Shown: positions 18,092 through 26,373 of the stretch, piece after piece
How the letters are laid out: every line of letters starts with the position of its first letter
How positions within the stretch are numbered: the first letter of the stretch is position 1
DNA from: Gymnodinialimonas sp. 57CJ19
GTDB taxonomy: Bacteria; Pseudomonadota; Alphaproteobacteria; Rhodobacterales; Rhodobacteraceae
NCBI RefSeq assembly: GCF_038396845.1
Contig: NZ_CP151587.1
Span: 2,702,001-2,766,000 of the forward strand
Reading direction: 5' to 3'
DNA: 64,000 nt
Made by a program: the position numbers and the translations under genes
The notes under the pieces: generated by a model
Databases searched by the model: none
Told to the model about the DNA's origin: nothing
The model's input: only the letters and a program-made list of their open reading frames with translations

Positions 18092-18430
18092 TCAGGGGCA
18101 GGCAAAAGGCACGAAGGTACTGGCCATGCCTTCGTTCATTGTCATAACAGTCAGCAAATTCGCCAATTCAAATTCCGCATCGTTTGTGGGGCATACGGCA
18201 ATATCCGCCAGGCAGCCCGAGGCCACGAACCGGTCGTTGTCGGCAATGAAGTTTGCGCTGATCTGCTCTGCCCCGACACTGTTAACGGCCCAATCCCACG
18301 CGCTTTGATAGAGCACACACTTCTGTTCGACCCATGTCAGCCCCCCTAGGTCCACAGTTTGAGCATGAGCCGGAACCAGCGGCACGCACAATGCCGCGAC
18401 ACATACGAAAGCCAGTGTAGGGCTGGTCAT
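18092..18430 (-). CDS. Small exported four-cysteine protein coupled to the beta-lactamase
   Basis: This 112-residue protein has a cleavable signal peptide (hydrophobic core FVCVAALCVPLVP, predicted cleavage after AHA near residue 23). The mature part of about 89 residues has four cysteines, which could form two disulfides in the periplasm. I recognise no family. Its ATG overlaps the stop of the class D beta-lactamase gene by four bases, so the two are probably translated together. A role beside the beta-lactamase is inferred from this coupling only. Confidence 0.65.
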   Translation of the reverse strand: MTSPTLAFVCVAALCVPLVPAHAQTVDLGGLTWVEQKCVLYQSAWDWAVNSVGAEQISANFIADNDRFVASGCLADIAVCPTNDAEFELANLLTVMTMNEGMASTFVPFACP

Positions 18431-19239
18431 TGCAGCGCGCCGTTGGCGAGGGCCTCAAACCCGGCAAGAAAAGCTTCCCGCGCTCGGATGCCGGGAGAGG
18501 TCTGGTGCCGGGTCTCATCTTGGGTCAGGTGGGCGAAAACCAATGTGGTGTCGCCATTGCTGGCCCACCCCACGTACCAGCCCCAGCCCTGGGCATAGTC
18601 AAACGCACCGGATTCCATTCTAGGGTAGGCCGCACCCGTCTTGCCATAGATCCGCCAACCGCCGGGTGTGTCGGTATAATCCATAATCTCAATCGTTTGC
18701 GCGACGGCTTCGCCTGAGATCGGCAAGTAATTTTGAATCATTCGCGATAAGAACGCGACCTGTTCGCGTGGAGAGATCAGCAAAGAGGAGGTCATCCAAG
18801 CCCGTTCCAGCGCGTTGTTCTGGCCATAGTCTCCGCTGAAATCCGCGTTTCCATAGCCCATGCCTTGGGCGAGCTCTGTCATCCGATCCAGACTCAAAAG
18901 CGGCGTGATTTGCCGTGAAAACCACACGACGGAATAGGTCATCCAGCGGTCCGGGTCGGTGGCCTGCCGCAAGTTCTCGCCGCCCCAGTCGGGATAGGTG
19001 CTCTGGTAGGGCAGGGTCGGGGTGTGGGCGTCCAGTAGAACACCATCGTGAAACGCCATAAGGGATAGGGCTACCTTGAAGGTAGAGGCGGGCGTGACCC
19101 GGCGGTCGCAATCGCCGACCTCGTAAATCGCGTCCTGCGCTGAAGGGGACGCGATCAGGGTGCAGATCGTCTCGGCTTGGGCGGCGCTAACGGAGAGACA
19201 CAGGCCTGTGAGGGCACCAGCGATCACTTGTTTGGGCAT
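18427..19239 (-). CDS. Class D (OXA-type) beta-lactamase
   Basis: This 270-residue serine beta-lactamase has a signal peptide ending near residue 22. All class D motifs are present in order: S52-T-F-K55 (Ser nucleophile and carboxylatable Lys), S103-V-V, Y129-G-N, and K200-T-G; W149 matches the conserved tryptophan near the active-site lysine. By family it hydrolyses penicillins, possibly others. The gene is chromosomal, with base composition like its neighbours, so it looks intrinsic rather than recently acquired. Related penicillin-binding sensor domains share these motifs, but the short single-domain exported form favours a true enzyme. It ends in an ATGA overlap with a small Cys-containing protein. 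Confidence 0.9.
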   Translation of the reverse strand: MPKQVIAGALTGLCLSVSAAQAETICTLIASPSAQDAIYEVGDCDRRVTPASTFKVALSLMAFHDGVLLDAHTPTLPYQSTYPDWGGENLRQATDPDRWMTYSVVWFSRQITPLLSLDRMTELAQGMGYGNADFSGDYGQNNALERAWMTSSLLISPREQVAFLSRMIQNYLPISGEAVAQTIEIMDYTDTPGGWRIYGKTGAAYPRMESGAFDYAQGWGWYVGWASNGDTTLVFAHLTQDETRHQTSPGIRAREAFLAGFEALANGALQ

Positions 19240-19328
19240 CGTGGGGCTCCGAATGGGGTGGACTTAAGGGTCTTCATAACCGCGTGCACAGGACAAGAGA
19301 AGGGGACCTGAGATATAGGAAAGGCCAC

Positions 19329-19364
19329 AAAAAACGGCACTGCCCGGGACAGGGGCAGCACCGT
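19329..19364 (-). terminator. Strong rho-independent terminator between luxR and bla
   Basis: On the minus strand, ACGGTGCTGCCC (19364-19353) pairs with GGGCAGTGCCGT (19345-19334) through twelve base pairs, two of them G-U, with a seven-base loop and a following T run (19334-19329). It lies 90 bp upstream of the beta-lactamase start, so it must end a separate leftward transcript. Confidence 0.9.
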
Positions 19365-19665
19365 CTTGGAATGTCCGGCGCACGAGGGACAAGGACGAAG
19401 CGCCGGATCTTACACCTCAAGGGACAGCTGAGGCGCAATCTGAATTTGCGGCGCGAGGGGAGGGAGAAGACCCCGCCGCCGTTTCCCCGAAGCGGTGTTC
19501 GGCCCTTAAAATACGGACCAACCGCTCCGAACCCAACCGCGTGCAAGCAGGCGCCGGGTGGGTCCGGAGGCGGGAAAATACGTACCTCCGAAACCCGGTG
19601 TTCCTGGCGTTAATTGCCATCACTCACGGAACAAGGACGTTATGCAGGATGTGGCTTCATCGCGA
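19329..19665 (-). ncRNA. Candidate lux-box-controlled small RNA with tandem hairpins
   Basis: Between a lux box at 19683-19702 and the terminator at 19329-19364 no convincing gene is found. The minus strand instead contains two related hairpins. Hairpin 1 pairs CGGAGG (19590-19585) with CCTCCG (19570-19565), extended by CCGGGT/ACCCGG-type outer pairing. Hairpin 2 pairs CGGAGCGGT (19529-19521) with ACCGCTTCG (19496-19488) and has an inner GGTCC/GGGCC stem. Both loops carry CGTATTTT. The 5' end, near 19665, is estimated from the lux box and a weak TATCTA/TATCGC -10 candidate. A 67-codon open frame starting at 19620 lacks a ribosome-binding site. Confidence 0.55.
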
Positions 19666-19682
19666 TAGATAGGGGAATCCCT

Positions 19683-19702
19683 ACCTGTCGATTAGGACAG
19701 GT
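19683..19702. promoter_or_regulatory. lux box (LuxR-type operator)
   Basis: ACCTGT-N8-ACAGGT is a perfect 20-bp dyad identical in both half-sites and spacing to the classical Vibrio fischeri lux box. It overlaps the stop codon of the adjacent LuxR-family gene. The leftward promoter it would serve leads into the tandem-hairpin region; the rightward direction would run antisense through luxR. Confidence 0.8.
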
Positions 19703-20505
19703 TAACGGCGATCACCGACGGTTCCCGCCATATGGGGCAGGCGGGGCGTGGTGTCTTCGCGGTCATCGAGGCGGAAGATCTGGTTCAGGATCGAGGCCTT
19801 GCGCACGGCCTGTGCGGTCGTCTCAACCCCCAACGCATCCCGTGCGCCGCGCAGGTGCTTTTCGATCGTCGCCACGTTGCGTTCCAGCAGTAGCGCGATA
19901 TCGGCCATGGTCTTGCCGTCGGCCACCAGTTCCAACACCTCGGATTGGCGCGGGGTCAGTAGTTTGCGCTGACCCGTCGCGGGCAGTTGCAGGATGCACA
20001 GGTGGGCCACATGGCAGATCGTCTCGATATCCTCGCCATGCTCGGCCCAGATCGCATCGGCGGCGTCCTGGTCCATGCCCTTTTTCACGGCCATGCCAAT
20101 GCCCGCGTTGGCGTTCTTGATCGCCATGGGGAAGCTCACCGTGTAACCCGCTGTAATGCCGTGTTTTTCATTCATCGCGCGCATGGCCAACTCGCCCTTG
20201 GAGGGCTCTTCGTGGGCCATGGCCGTGTAGACGTCGCGCCAGGATGCGGCGCCCACATTCTCGGTCGCCCACCGCATCATCACGCCGTCTCGGAACATGC
20301 CGCCGTCGACATAGGCCTCTACATAGTCGGAGGGCATGTTCGTCAGAAGCAGCGCGTCTTCGGGGTTGTCGTACAGACCCGCGCCGCGAAAGGCATTGAA
20401 GCCGTAAAACACGCGGTCAAAGCCGTAGCCTGCCAATACTTTCGTATGGTGGGCCCAGAGGTCTTCGACGGTGGACATTTCCATATAGGGGCGGAGACGT
20501 TTCAT
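19702..20505 (-). CDS. LuxR-family quorum-sensing type regulator
   Basis: This 267-residue protein has an N-terminal autoinducer-binding domain (YGFDRVFYGF; then the ligand-pocket region DYVEAYVDGGMFRDG and AASW) and a C-terminal GerE helix-turn-helix (LTPRQSEVLELVADGKT...VATIEKHL). Of the usual acyl-homoserine-lactone contact residues, the Tyr, Asp and second Trp are kept, while the first Trp is Tyr and the Pro after Asp is Gly, so the ligand may differ. No luxI synthase is in the window. The gene follows aroQ by 6 bp, and its stop codon overlaps the lux box. Internal ATGs at codons 8 and 10 are alternative starts. Confidence 0.88.
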   Translation of the reverse strand: MKRLRPYMEMSTVEDLWAHHTKVLAGYGFDRVFYGFNAFRGAGLYDNPEDALLLTNMPSDYVEAYVDGGMFRDGVMMRWATENVGAASWRDVYTAMAHEEPSKGELAMRAMNEKHGITAGYTVSFPMAIKNANAGIGMAVKKGMDQDAADAIWAEHGEDIETICHVAHLCILQLPATGQRKLLTPRQSEVLELVADGKTMADIALLLERNVATIEKHLRGARDALGVETTAQAVRKASILNQIFRLDDREDTTPRLPHMAGTVGDRR

Positions 20506-20511
20506 AGAATG

Positions 20512-20949
20512 CTACTTTTTTGAAAGGTGTTGATGCAGGGCACGCAGGGCGAGGGGGTAGCCGTCTGCGCCGAAGCCTTGGATGATACCGACGACCACCG
20601 CCGCGATCATTGATGTGTGGCGGAATTCTTCGCGGGCATGGGTGTTGGACAAATGAAGCTCTATCACCGGCAAGCGCGTGGCGCTGATCGCATCGCGCAG
20701 TGCGATGGAAGTATGGGTGTAGGCGCCCGCGTTCAACACGACGCCGTCGGTGTCGTGACGCGCCCCGTGAAGCGCGTCCACAAGCCCGCCCTCGTGGTTG
20801 GATTGTTCAAACCGAACACTGGACCCAAAGGTGCTGACGAAGGCCTGACACTCGGCCTCGATATCTGCCAGGGACGCGGCCCCATAGATGCCCGGCTCAC
20901 GCTCTCCCAGGAGGTTAAGGTTGGGCCCGTTGAGGACTAATAGCTTCAT
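20512..20949 (-). CDS. aroQ: 3-dehydroquinate dehydratase, type II
   Basis: This 145-residue type II dehydroquinase converts 3-dehydroquinate to 3-dehydroshikimate in the shikimate pathway. It shows GPNLNLLGEREPGIYG (with the catalytic Tyr), SNHEGGLVD, NAGAYTHTSIALRDA and HLSNTHAREEFRH (with the catalytic His). The length is normal for the dodecameric family. It is immediately upstream of luxR on the same strand, with a 6-bp gap, an unusual pairing of a biosynthetic gene with a signalling regulator. Confidence 0.96.
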   Translation of the reverse strand: MKLLVLNGPNLNLLGEREPGIYGAASLADIEAECQAFVSTFGSSVRFEQSNHEGGLVDALHGARHDTDGVVLNAGAYTHTSIALRDAISATRLPVIELHLSNTHAREEFRHTSMIAAVVVGIIQGFGADGYPLALRALHQHLSKK

Positions 20950-21037
20950 TCGTCAGTATCCCTTTAGCGGCACTGTATAGGCAACCGGCGGCTTGCGTCG
21001 AGTCGTTGAATTGGCCAAGTTTTGGCACCCTTAGCGG

Positions 21038-21436
21038 TTATTTCCTGGGCTCCGGGATCTCAACCGGGCCGCCGTGCTCTTCCCATGGTGAAAATCCTTC
21101 GCGCAGGTGTGCCGCGTCAAAGCCCATGTCTTGCAGTGTCGCCACCGTCAGGGCCGATCGCCAGCCCGAGGCGCAGTGAAACACGTACCTCTTTCCTTCC
21201 TGTCCAAAGACCGGCTTAAAGTAGGGGCTATCGGGGTCCACCCAGAATTCGATCATGCCGCGCGGCGCATGGACCGAGCCGGGGATATACCCGCGCTGAC
21301 GCTCGCGGATGTCGCGGATATCCACGATCACCACATCGGGGTCATCGACCTTGGCGATCAACTCGGCGGTCTCGACCTCCTCAATCCGGGCGCGAGCGGT
21401 GGCAACCAATTGTGAGGCAGAGGTTTTCAGGCCCAT
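21038..21436 (-). CDS. Rhodanese-domain sulfurtransferase
   Basis: This 132-residue single-domain rhodanese has the active-site loop CASGWRSALT, with Cys88 as the persulfide-carrying residue, and the conserved VIVDIRDIRER and GYIPGSVHAPRG segments. It probably moves sulfane sulfur in the cytoplasm; the acceptor is not known. AGGAG lies eight bases ahead of ATG 21436; the frame is open further upstream, but that part overlaps the prpE promoter region and is not rhodanese-like. It is divergent from prpE. Confidence 0.85.
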   Translation of the reverse strand: MGLKTSASQLVATARARIEEVETAELIAKVDDPDVVIVDIRDIRERQRGYIPGSVHAPRGMIEFWVDPDSPYFKPVFGQEGKRYVFHCASGWRSALTVATLQDMGFDAAHLREGFSPWEEHGGPVEIPEPRK

Positions 21437-21561
21437 GGCGAAAGCTCCTATTCTGTCGCAGATAGCGGTAACGCACATTGACCGCGCCCGCGCCGCGCCG
21501 CAACCTGCGATGACATTTGCGGGGCTGGCGCTTTGGGCTGCGTCGGCGGGAGGAAGACTAG

Positions 21562-23463
21562 ATGACTTATAAAGCGACATTCAAACGGGCCAGCACGGAC
21601 CCCGAAAGCTTTTGGCTAGAGGCCGCCGGCGCGATTGATTGGATGACACCGCCGACACAGGCGTTTACGCGCGGTTCCGGCGTGTATGGGCGTTGGTTTG
21701 AAGGCGCGGTTGGTAACACCTGCCACAACGCCGTGGATCGCCACGTGGCGTCCGGACGCGGCGACCAGCCTGCGATCATCTACGACAGCCCCGTCACCGA
21801 CAGCAAGCGCACGATCACCTACGCAGAGCTGCTGGACGAGGTCGCCACCCTTGGTGCGGTGCTGACAGACATGGGCGTGGGGCAGGGGGACCGTGTCATC
21901 ATCTATATGCCGATGGTGGCAGAGGCGCTGGTTGCGATGCTGGCGTGCTCCCGAATTGGCGCGGTTCATTCCGTGGTTTTCGGCGGTTTTGCTCCGGCTG
22001 AGCTGGCCACGCGGATCGACGATGCGGATGCCACGGTTATCCTGACGGCCTCTTGCGGGATCGAGCCGGGACGGGTCATTGATTACATGAGCCTCGTGTC
22101 AGAAGCTGTTGATATTGCGCAAAATGACGTGTCGTTCTGCTTGGTTCTCCAGCGTGACATCCAGCCCGCTGAACTGACCGCGGGCCGCGATCTGGATTGG
22201 GCCGAGGAAATGGCCCGCGCCCGTGCCGAGGGGCGCCGCGCCCCCTGCGCCGAGGTGTTGGCGACGGACCCGGCTTATATCCTTTATACCTCCGGCACCA
22301 CGGGCCAACCCAAGGGCGTGGTGCGCGACACCGGCGGCCATATGGTGGCGCTCAACTGGTCGATGAAAAATATCTACGGCGTGTCCGCAGGAGACGTGTT
22401 CTGGGCCGCGTCGGACGTGGGGTGGGTCGTGGGGCATTCCTACATCTGCTACGCGCCTTTGCTGGCGGGCTGCACGACTGTGGTGTTTGAAGGCAAGCCA
22501 ATCGGCACACCGGATGCCGGCACATTCTGGCGCGTGATCGAGGAGCATGACGTGAGCGTTCTGTTCACCGCGCCCACGGCATTCCGCGCGATCCGGGGGC
22601 AGGACCCAGAAGGCGCGTTTCTGAAGAAATACGACACCTCGGGCCTGCGCACATTGTTCCTTGCGGGCGAACGCTCGGACCCGGCGACATTGGCTTGGGC
22701 TGAGGCGCAACTTGGCGTGCCAGTGATCGACCATTGGTGGCAGACCGAGACCGGGTGGGCGATTTCCGCAATCCCCATGGGGATCGAGGCCTTGCCCGTA
22801 AAACATGGCTCTCCGGGTGTTCCGATGCCGGGCTATGACGTGCAGGTCCTGGATGATGAGGGCCATCCCGTTGTTAACGGGACGCTTGGAAACATCGTGG
22901 TGAAACTGCCGCTGCCGCCGGCATGTTTGCCGACACTCTGGAACGCGGAGGAACGGTTCCACTCGTCCTATCTCAATGAATTCCCAGGATATTTTGCGAC
23001 GTCAGATGCGGGAATTCTGGACGAAGACGGCTATCTGCACATCATGGCGCGGACCGACGACATCATCAACGTGGCCGGCCACAGGCTGTCCACCGGCGCG
23101 ATGGAAGAGGTCCTTTCCAACCACGATGCCGTGGCCGAATGCGCGGTTGTGGGCAAGGCGGATGCATTGAAGGGCCAAGTGCCTTTGGGCTTCTTCGTCC
23201 TGAAATCAGGTGTGGAGCAAGACGTTGATGAAATCACCACCGAACTGGTCAAAAAGGTCCGCCATGACATCGGCGCTGTTGCCGCGTTCAAATTGGCGGT
23301 ACCGGTGAAACGCCTGCCAAAGACGCGCTCTGGCAAGGTTCTGCGCGGCACCATGCAGAAGATTGCGGACGCTGAGGCCTATAAGATGCCCGCCGCCATT
23401 GATGACCCTGTGATCCTTGATGAGATCACGCAAGTTTTAACCGATAAAGGATTGATCGGATGA
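21562..23463 (+). CDS. prpE: Propionyl-CoA synthetase (acetyl-CoA synthetase family)
   Basis: This 633-residue AMP-forming short-chain acyl-CoA synthetase has the signature [19 protein letters not shown], the hinge and adenine motifs [10 protein letters not shown] and [16 protein letters not shown], and the catalytic lysine in [17 protein letters not shown] and the overall pattern resemble PrpE more than Acs. It activates propionate, and likely acetate more weakly, feeding propionyl-CoA metabolism. GGGAGGAAG precedes ATG 21562. It overlaps the following RidA gene by four bases. Confidence 0.88.
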   Translation: MTYKATFKRASTDPESFWLEAAGAIDWMTPPTQAFTRGSGVYGRWFEGAVGNTCHNAVDRHVASGRGDQPAIIYDSPVTDSKRTITYAELLDEVATLGAVLTDMGVGQGDRVIIYMPMVAEALVAMLACSRIGAVHSVVFGGFAPAELATRIDDADATVILTASCGIEPGRVIDYMSLVSEAVDIAQNDVSFCLVLQRDIQPAELTAGRDLDWAEEMARARAEGRRAPCAEVLATDPAYILYTSGTTGQPKGVVRDTGGHMVALNWSMKNIYGVSAGDVFWAASDVGWVVGHSYICYAPLLAGCTTVVFEGKPIGTPDAGTFWRVIEEHDVSVLFTAPTAFRAIRGQDPEGAFLKKYDTSGLRTLFLAGERSDPATLAWAEAQLGVPVIDHWWQTETGWAISAIPMGIEALPVKHGSPGVPMPGYDVQVLDDEGHPVVNGTLGNIVVKLPLPPACLPTLWNAEERFHSSYLNEFPGYFATSDAGILDEDGYLHIMARTDDIINVAGHRLSTGAMEEVLSNHDAVAECAVVGKADALKGQVPLGFFVLKSGVEQDVDEITTELVKKVRHDIGAVAAFKLAVPVKRLPKTRSGKVLRGTMQKIADAEAYKMPAAIDDPVILDEITQVLTDKGLIG

Positions 23464-23801
23464 TTGAACGGATTGAACCGGGCGTTCGCAGCTCGAAAAT
23501 CGTGAAGCACAATGGTGTGGCGTATCTGACGGGCCAAGTGGGCGAGGGTGCCGATATCACGGAACAGACCCACGAATGCCTGCGCCGTGTCGATGCGCTG
23601 CTGACGCAAGCCGGGTCGTCGCGCGAACATATGTTGCAGGTCACGATCTGGCTGGCGGACATGGCCGACTTCGCCGCCATGAACGAGGTCTGGAACGCCT
23701 GGGTGCCTGAAGGCCACGCACCAGCGCGGGCCTGTGGCGAAGCGCGGTTGGCGCGTGACGTGCTGAAGGTGGAAATGATTGTCACAGCGGCGGTGGTTTG
23801 A
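23460..23801 (+). CDS. RidA/YjgF-family protein
   Basis: This 113-residue Rid-family protein has the characteristic [10 protein letters not shown] strand and the C-terminal [19 protein letters not shown] region containing the conserved arginine that binds substrate carboxylate. RidA proteins hydrolyse reactive enamines and imines such as 2-aminoacrylate and protect PLP enzymes. It has a start-stop overlap with prpE, so it is coexpressed; a link with 2-oxobutyrate or propionate metabolism is inferred from that. Confidence 0.85.
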   Translation: MIERIEPGVRSSKIVKHNGVAYLTGQVGEGADITEQTHECLRRVDALLTQAGSSREHMLQVTIWLADMADFAAMNEVWNAWVPEGHAPARACGEARLARDVLKVEMIVTAAVV

Positions 23802-24101
23802 ACCGGGGGGCTTTGTAAGTGTCTGGCATAGTTGGGTATCTGCATATTTAACATAATCATGATTACTGGCTAAATGCACTGAGGGATATGGTGCCGCTAT
23901 GGTGCCGCCCCCTCGTATGTTGGGCGTTGAAAATCTCGGATCGCATCGGCCTAAACTGGCGCTCTCGTCGATCTGAGCGCCGACAGCCTATGCAACGGCC
24001 CCTCAGCGACGGCTGAGCGCCGCTGCCAAGATGCCAACACACCCGCCGACATGATTGTCTCGCCAGTCCAATCACTTACGCCGCAACGCTCACGCTCAAC
24101 T
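23802..24101. other. 300-bp gap without a recognisable gene
   Basis: This intergenic stretch between the RidA gene and phoB (convergent) contains a perfect 12-bp palindrome TAATCATGATTA at 23854-23865 and a tandem direct repeat of TATGGTGCCGC (23887-23897 and 23898-23908). No terminator with a T run, tRNA or convincing gene was seen. The left part is richer in A/T than its surroundings. Confidence 0.6.
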
Positions 24102-24788
24102 TTACCCCAGCGCATAGCCCGCGCCGCGCACCGTGCGGATCGGGTCGCCGGCTTGTGCCACCTTCAACGCCTTGCGCAAGCGGCCCACGTGGACGTCCAC
24201 CGTACGGCTATCGACGTAGATGTCGCGGCCCCAGACCCGGTCCAGAAGCTGTTCGCGGGCCCACACCCTGCCCGGCCGTTCCATGAACGCGGTCAGCAAG
24301 CGGAATTCTGTCGGCCCAAGGCTTACCAAGTCTCCGCCGCGATAAACCCGGTGCTCGGCCAGGTCGACGACAATGTCTTCATACTCCATCCGCTCTCCCA
24401 CCGAGGACGGCCTTACCCTACGTAACTGAGTGCGCACGCGGGCCAGAAGTTCAGCCACAGAATACGGCTTGGTGATGTAGTCATCGGCGCCGGTTTCGAG
24501 GCCGCGCACCTTGTCCGTATCCTCGGACCGCGCCGAGAGCATGATGATCGGGATTTTTGACGTGGCGGCCCCCGATTTCAATTGGCGGCAAATCTCGATT
24601 CCGCTGACCTCGGGCAGCATCCAGTCCAACACGATGAGGTCTGGCAACGTCTCTTGCACCACGATCAACGCCTCGTCGCCCGAGGCCGCCGTCACGACCG
24701 AGACCCCCTCGGCACGGAGGTTGTAGGCGAGCACCTCCCGTTGAGCAGGCTCGTCTTCCACCACAAGGACGATCGGTTCACCAGCCAT
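24102..24788 (-). CDS. phoB: Phosphate regulon response regulator PhoB
   Basis: This 228-residue OmpR-class response regulator has a receiver domain with the acidic pocket ED (residues 11-12), the phosphoacceptor Asp55 ([10 protein letters not shown]), the Thr/Ser and Lys (MLSARSE, KPYS), and a winged-helix DNA-binding domain ([24 protein letters not shown]). When phosphorylated by PhoR it binds tandem 11-bp Pho boxes and activates the Pst transporter genes. It is the last gene of the phoR-pstSCAB-phoU-phoB block and overlaps phoU by 11 bp. Confidence 0.96.
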   Translation of the reverse strand: MAGEPIVLVVEDEPAQREVLAYNLRAEGVSVVTAASGDEALIVVQETLPDLIVLDWMLPEVSGIEICRQLKSGAATSKIPIIMLSARSEDTDKVRGLETGADDYITKPYSVAELLARVRTQLRRVRPSSVGERMEYEDIVVDLAEHRVYRGGDLVSLGPTEFRLLTAFMERPGRVWAREQLLDRVWGRDIYVDSRTVDVHVGRLRKALKVAQAGDPIRTVRGAGYALG

Positions 24789-25503
24789 CGTTCAGGCGCC
24801 CTTTCACGAAAGCCGTTTCGTCGTCTTTCGGGCGGTCGTCGGTTGGGGCTTCGCCGGTCACAAGATAGACCACCTGCTCGGCGATCGAGGTCACGTGGTC
24901 CCCCATCCGTTCGATATTTTTTGCCATGAAATGCAAGTGCATACAGGTGGTAATGTGGCGCGGATCTTCCATCATGTGGGTCAGGTATTCCCGGAACAGC
25001 GCGGAATACATCTGGTCCACTTCAAGGTCGCGCTGGCGCACATCCTCGGCAAGGTCGGCGTTGCGTTGAATATAGGCGTCGAGCACGTCTTTCAGCATCA
25101 TTTCAACTTGGCGTGCCATCCGTTTGAGCGCGGCTGCGTCGCCGGGAACCGAGGGCAGCGCGATCACTGCTTCGCTGCGTTTAGCGATGTTCTTGGCGTA
25201 GTCTCCGATCCGCTCCAGGTTTCCTGACACGCGGAAAACCGACAGTAGTATTCGCAGGTCCGAAGCCGCGGGTTGGCGCAGCGCGATGATGCGTGCGGCT
25301 TCTTCGTTAAGGTCGATCTCTGCCGCATCAATAGTGCGGTCGGCCTTGCGAACGGCCTGGGCCAGTTCGATGTCGCGGGTGGTCAACGCGGTGGACGCAT
25401 TGGCAATCGACTCCTCCACCATGCCGCCCATGCGCATGATCTTGGTCTGAATCCCTTCGAGGTCGCGGTCAAAGCTGCTGACGATGTGTTCCTGGTTTGG
25501 CAT
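24778..25503 (-). CDS. phoU: Phosphate signalling protein PhoU
   Basis: This 241-residue, all-helical PhoU has two repeats of the three-helix motif; the metal-binding signatures appear as GDYAKNIAKRSE and GDHVTSIAEQ. PhoU links the Pst transporter to PhoR and keeps the kinase off when phosphate is plentiful. ATG 25503 is four bases after the pstB stop; a longer open frame would overlap pstB by about 100 bp and is not conserved-looking. Its 3' end overlaps phoB. Confidence 0.95.
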   Translation of the reverse strand: MPNQEHIVSSFDRDLEGIQTKIMRMGGMVEESIANASTALTTRDIELAQAVRKADRTIDAAEIDLNEEAARIIALRQPAASDLRILLSVFRVSGNLERIGDYAKNIAKRSEAVIALPSVPGDAAALKRMARQVEMMLKDVLDAYIQRNADLAEDVRQRDLEVDQMYSALFREYLTHMMEDPRHITTCMHLHFMAKNIERMGDHVTSIAEQVVYLVTGEAPTDDRPKDDETAFVKGRLNDGW

Positions 25504-25507
25504 GGCG

Positions 25508-26368
25508 CTATCCAATCCGTCCCGTGATGTAGCTTTCCGTGCGCGGATCGCTGGGGTTGGTGAAAATTTTGTCGGTGTCGTCGAATTCGACGATGTTCCC
25601 AAGGTGGAAAAACGCGGTCTTCTGGCTGACCCGTGCGGCTTGCTGCATCGAATGAGTCACGATGACAACAGAGTATCGCTCCCGCAGCTCGTCGATCAGT
25701 TCTTCCACTTGCGCCGTCGCGATGGGGTCCAGCGCCGAGCAAGGCTCGTCCATCAGCAGAACTTCCGGCGATGTGGCGACCGCACGGGCGATACAAAGAC
25801 GCTGCTGTTGCCCACCGGAAAGGCCGGTGCCAGGCGCATCGAGGCGGTCTTTCACCTCGTCCCAAATGGCAGCGCGGCGCAGGGATTTTTCAACGATCTC
25901 CTCAAGGTCCGCTTTTTTGTGGGCCAGCCCGTGAATGCGGGGACCGTAGGCGACATTTTCGAAGATCGACTTGGGGAACGGGTTTGGCTTCTGAAACACC
26001 ATGCCCACCTTGGCGCGCAATTGCACCGGGTCGATGCGCGGGTCGTATATGTTCTCGCCTTCCAGCGTAATTTCTCCGGTGACCTTACAGCCCTCGATGG
26101 TGTCGTTCATCCGGTTGAGCGACCGCAGAAAGGTGGATTTACCGCACCCCGAAGGGCCGATGAACGCCGTCACTGTCTTGTCGGCAATATCCACATCCAC
26201 GCCCTTGATGGCACGGGTGACGGACGCGTCGTTCAGCATACTCTCGGCAGAGCGTTTGCCGTTCCCTGCCCCGTAGAACACATCTACGCCGCGGGCTTTC
26301 ATCTTGAGCGTTTCCACAGCTACCTCTTGGTCGATTGTGCGCATGTCGTTCACGTTGAAATCCTTCAT
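25508..26368 (-). CDS. pstB: Phosphate ABC transporter ATP-binding protein PstB
   Basis: This 286-residue ATPase of the high-affinity phosphate importer has Walker [10 protein letters not shown], the Q-loop VFQKPNPFP, the signature LSGGQQQR, Walker [14 protein letters not shown] and the switch His in VTHSMQQA. Compared with enterobacterial PstB, about 18 extra residues sit between the A-loop (VFYGAGNG) and the first core strand. ATG 26368 follows the pstA stop by five bases; an in-frame GTG at 26380 overlaps pstA and is less likely. Confidence 0.96.
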   Translation of the reverse strand: MKDFNVNDMRTIDQEVAVETLKMKARGVDVFYGAGNGKRSAESMLNDASVTRAIKGVDVDIADKTVTAFIGPSGCGKSTFLRSLNRMNDTIEGCKVTGEITLEGENIYDPRIDPVQLRAKVGMVFQKPNPFPKSIFENVAYGPRIHGLAHKKADLEEIVEKSLRRAAIWDEVKDRLDAPGTGLSGGQQQRLCIARAVATSPEVLLMDEPCSALDPIATAQVEELIDELRERYSVVIVTHSMQQAARVSQKTAFFHLGNIVEFDDTDKIFTNPSDPRTESYITGRIG

Positions 26369-26373
26369 GAGGC

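Noticed and set aside
19417..19620. A 67-codon open frame on the minus strand inside the lux-box transcript
   Set aside because: It has no ribosome-binding site, an arginine-rich low-complexity product, and it runs through both hairpins. RNA structure explains the region better, though a short peptide is not excluded.
23802..24101. Integrase remnant or attachment site
   Set aside because: No frame keeps recombinase motifs, there is no tRNA fragment, and the repeats are too short to call att sites.
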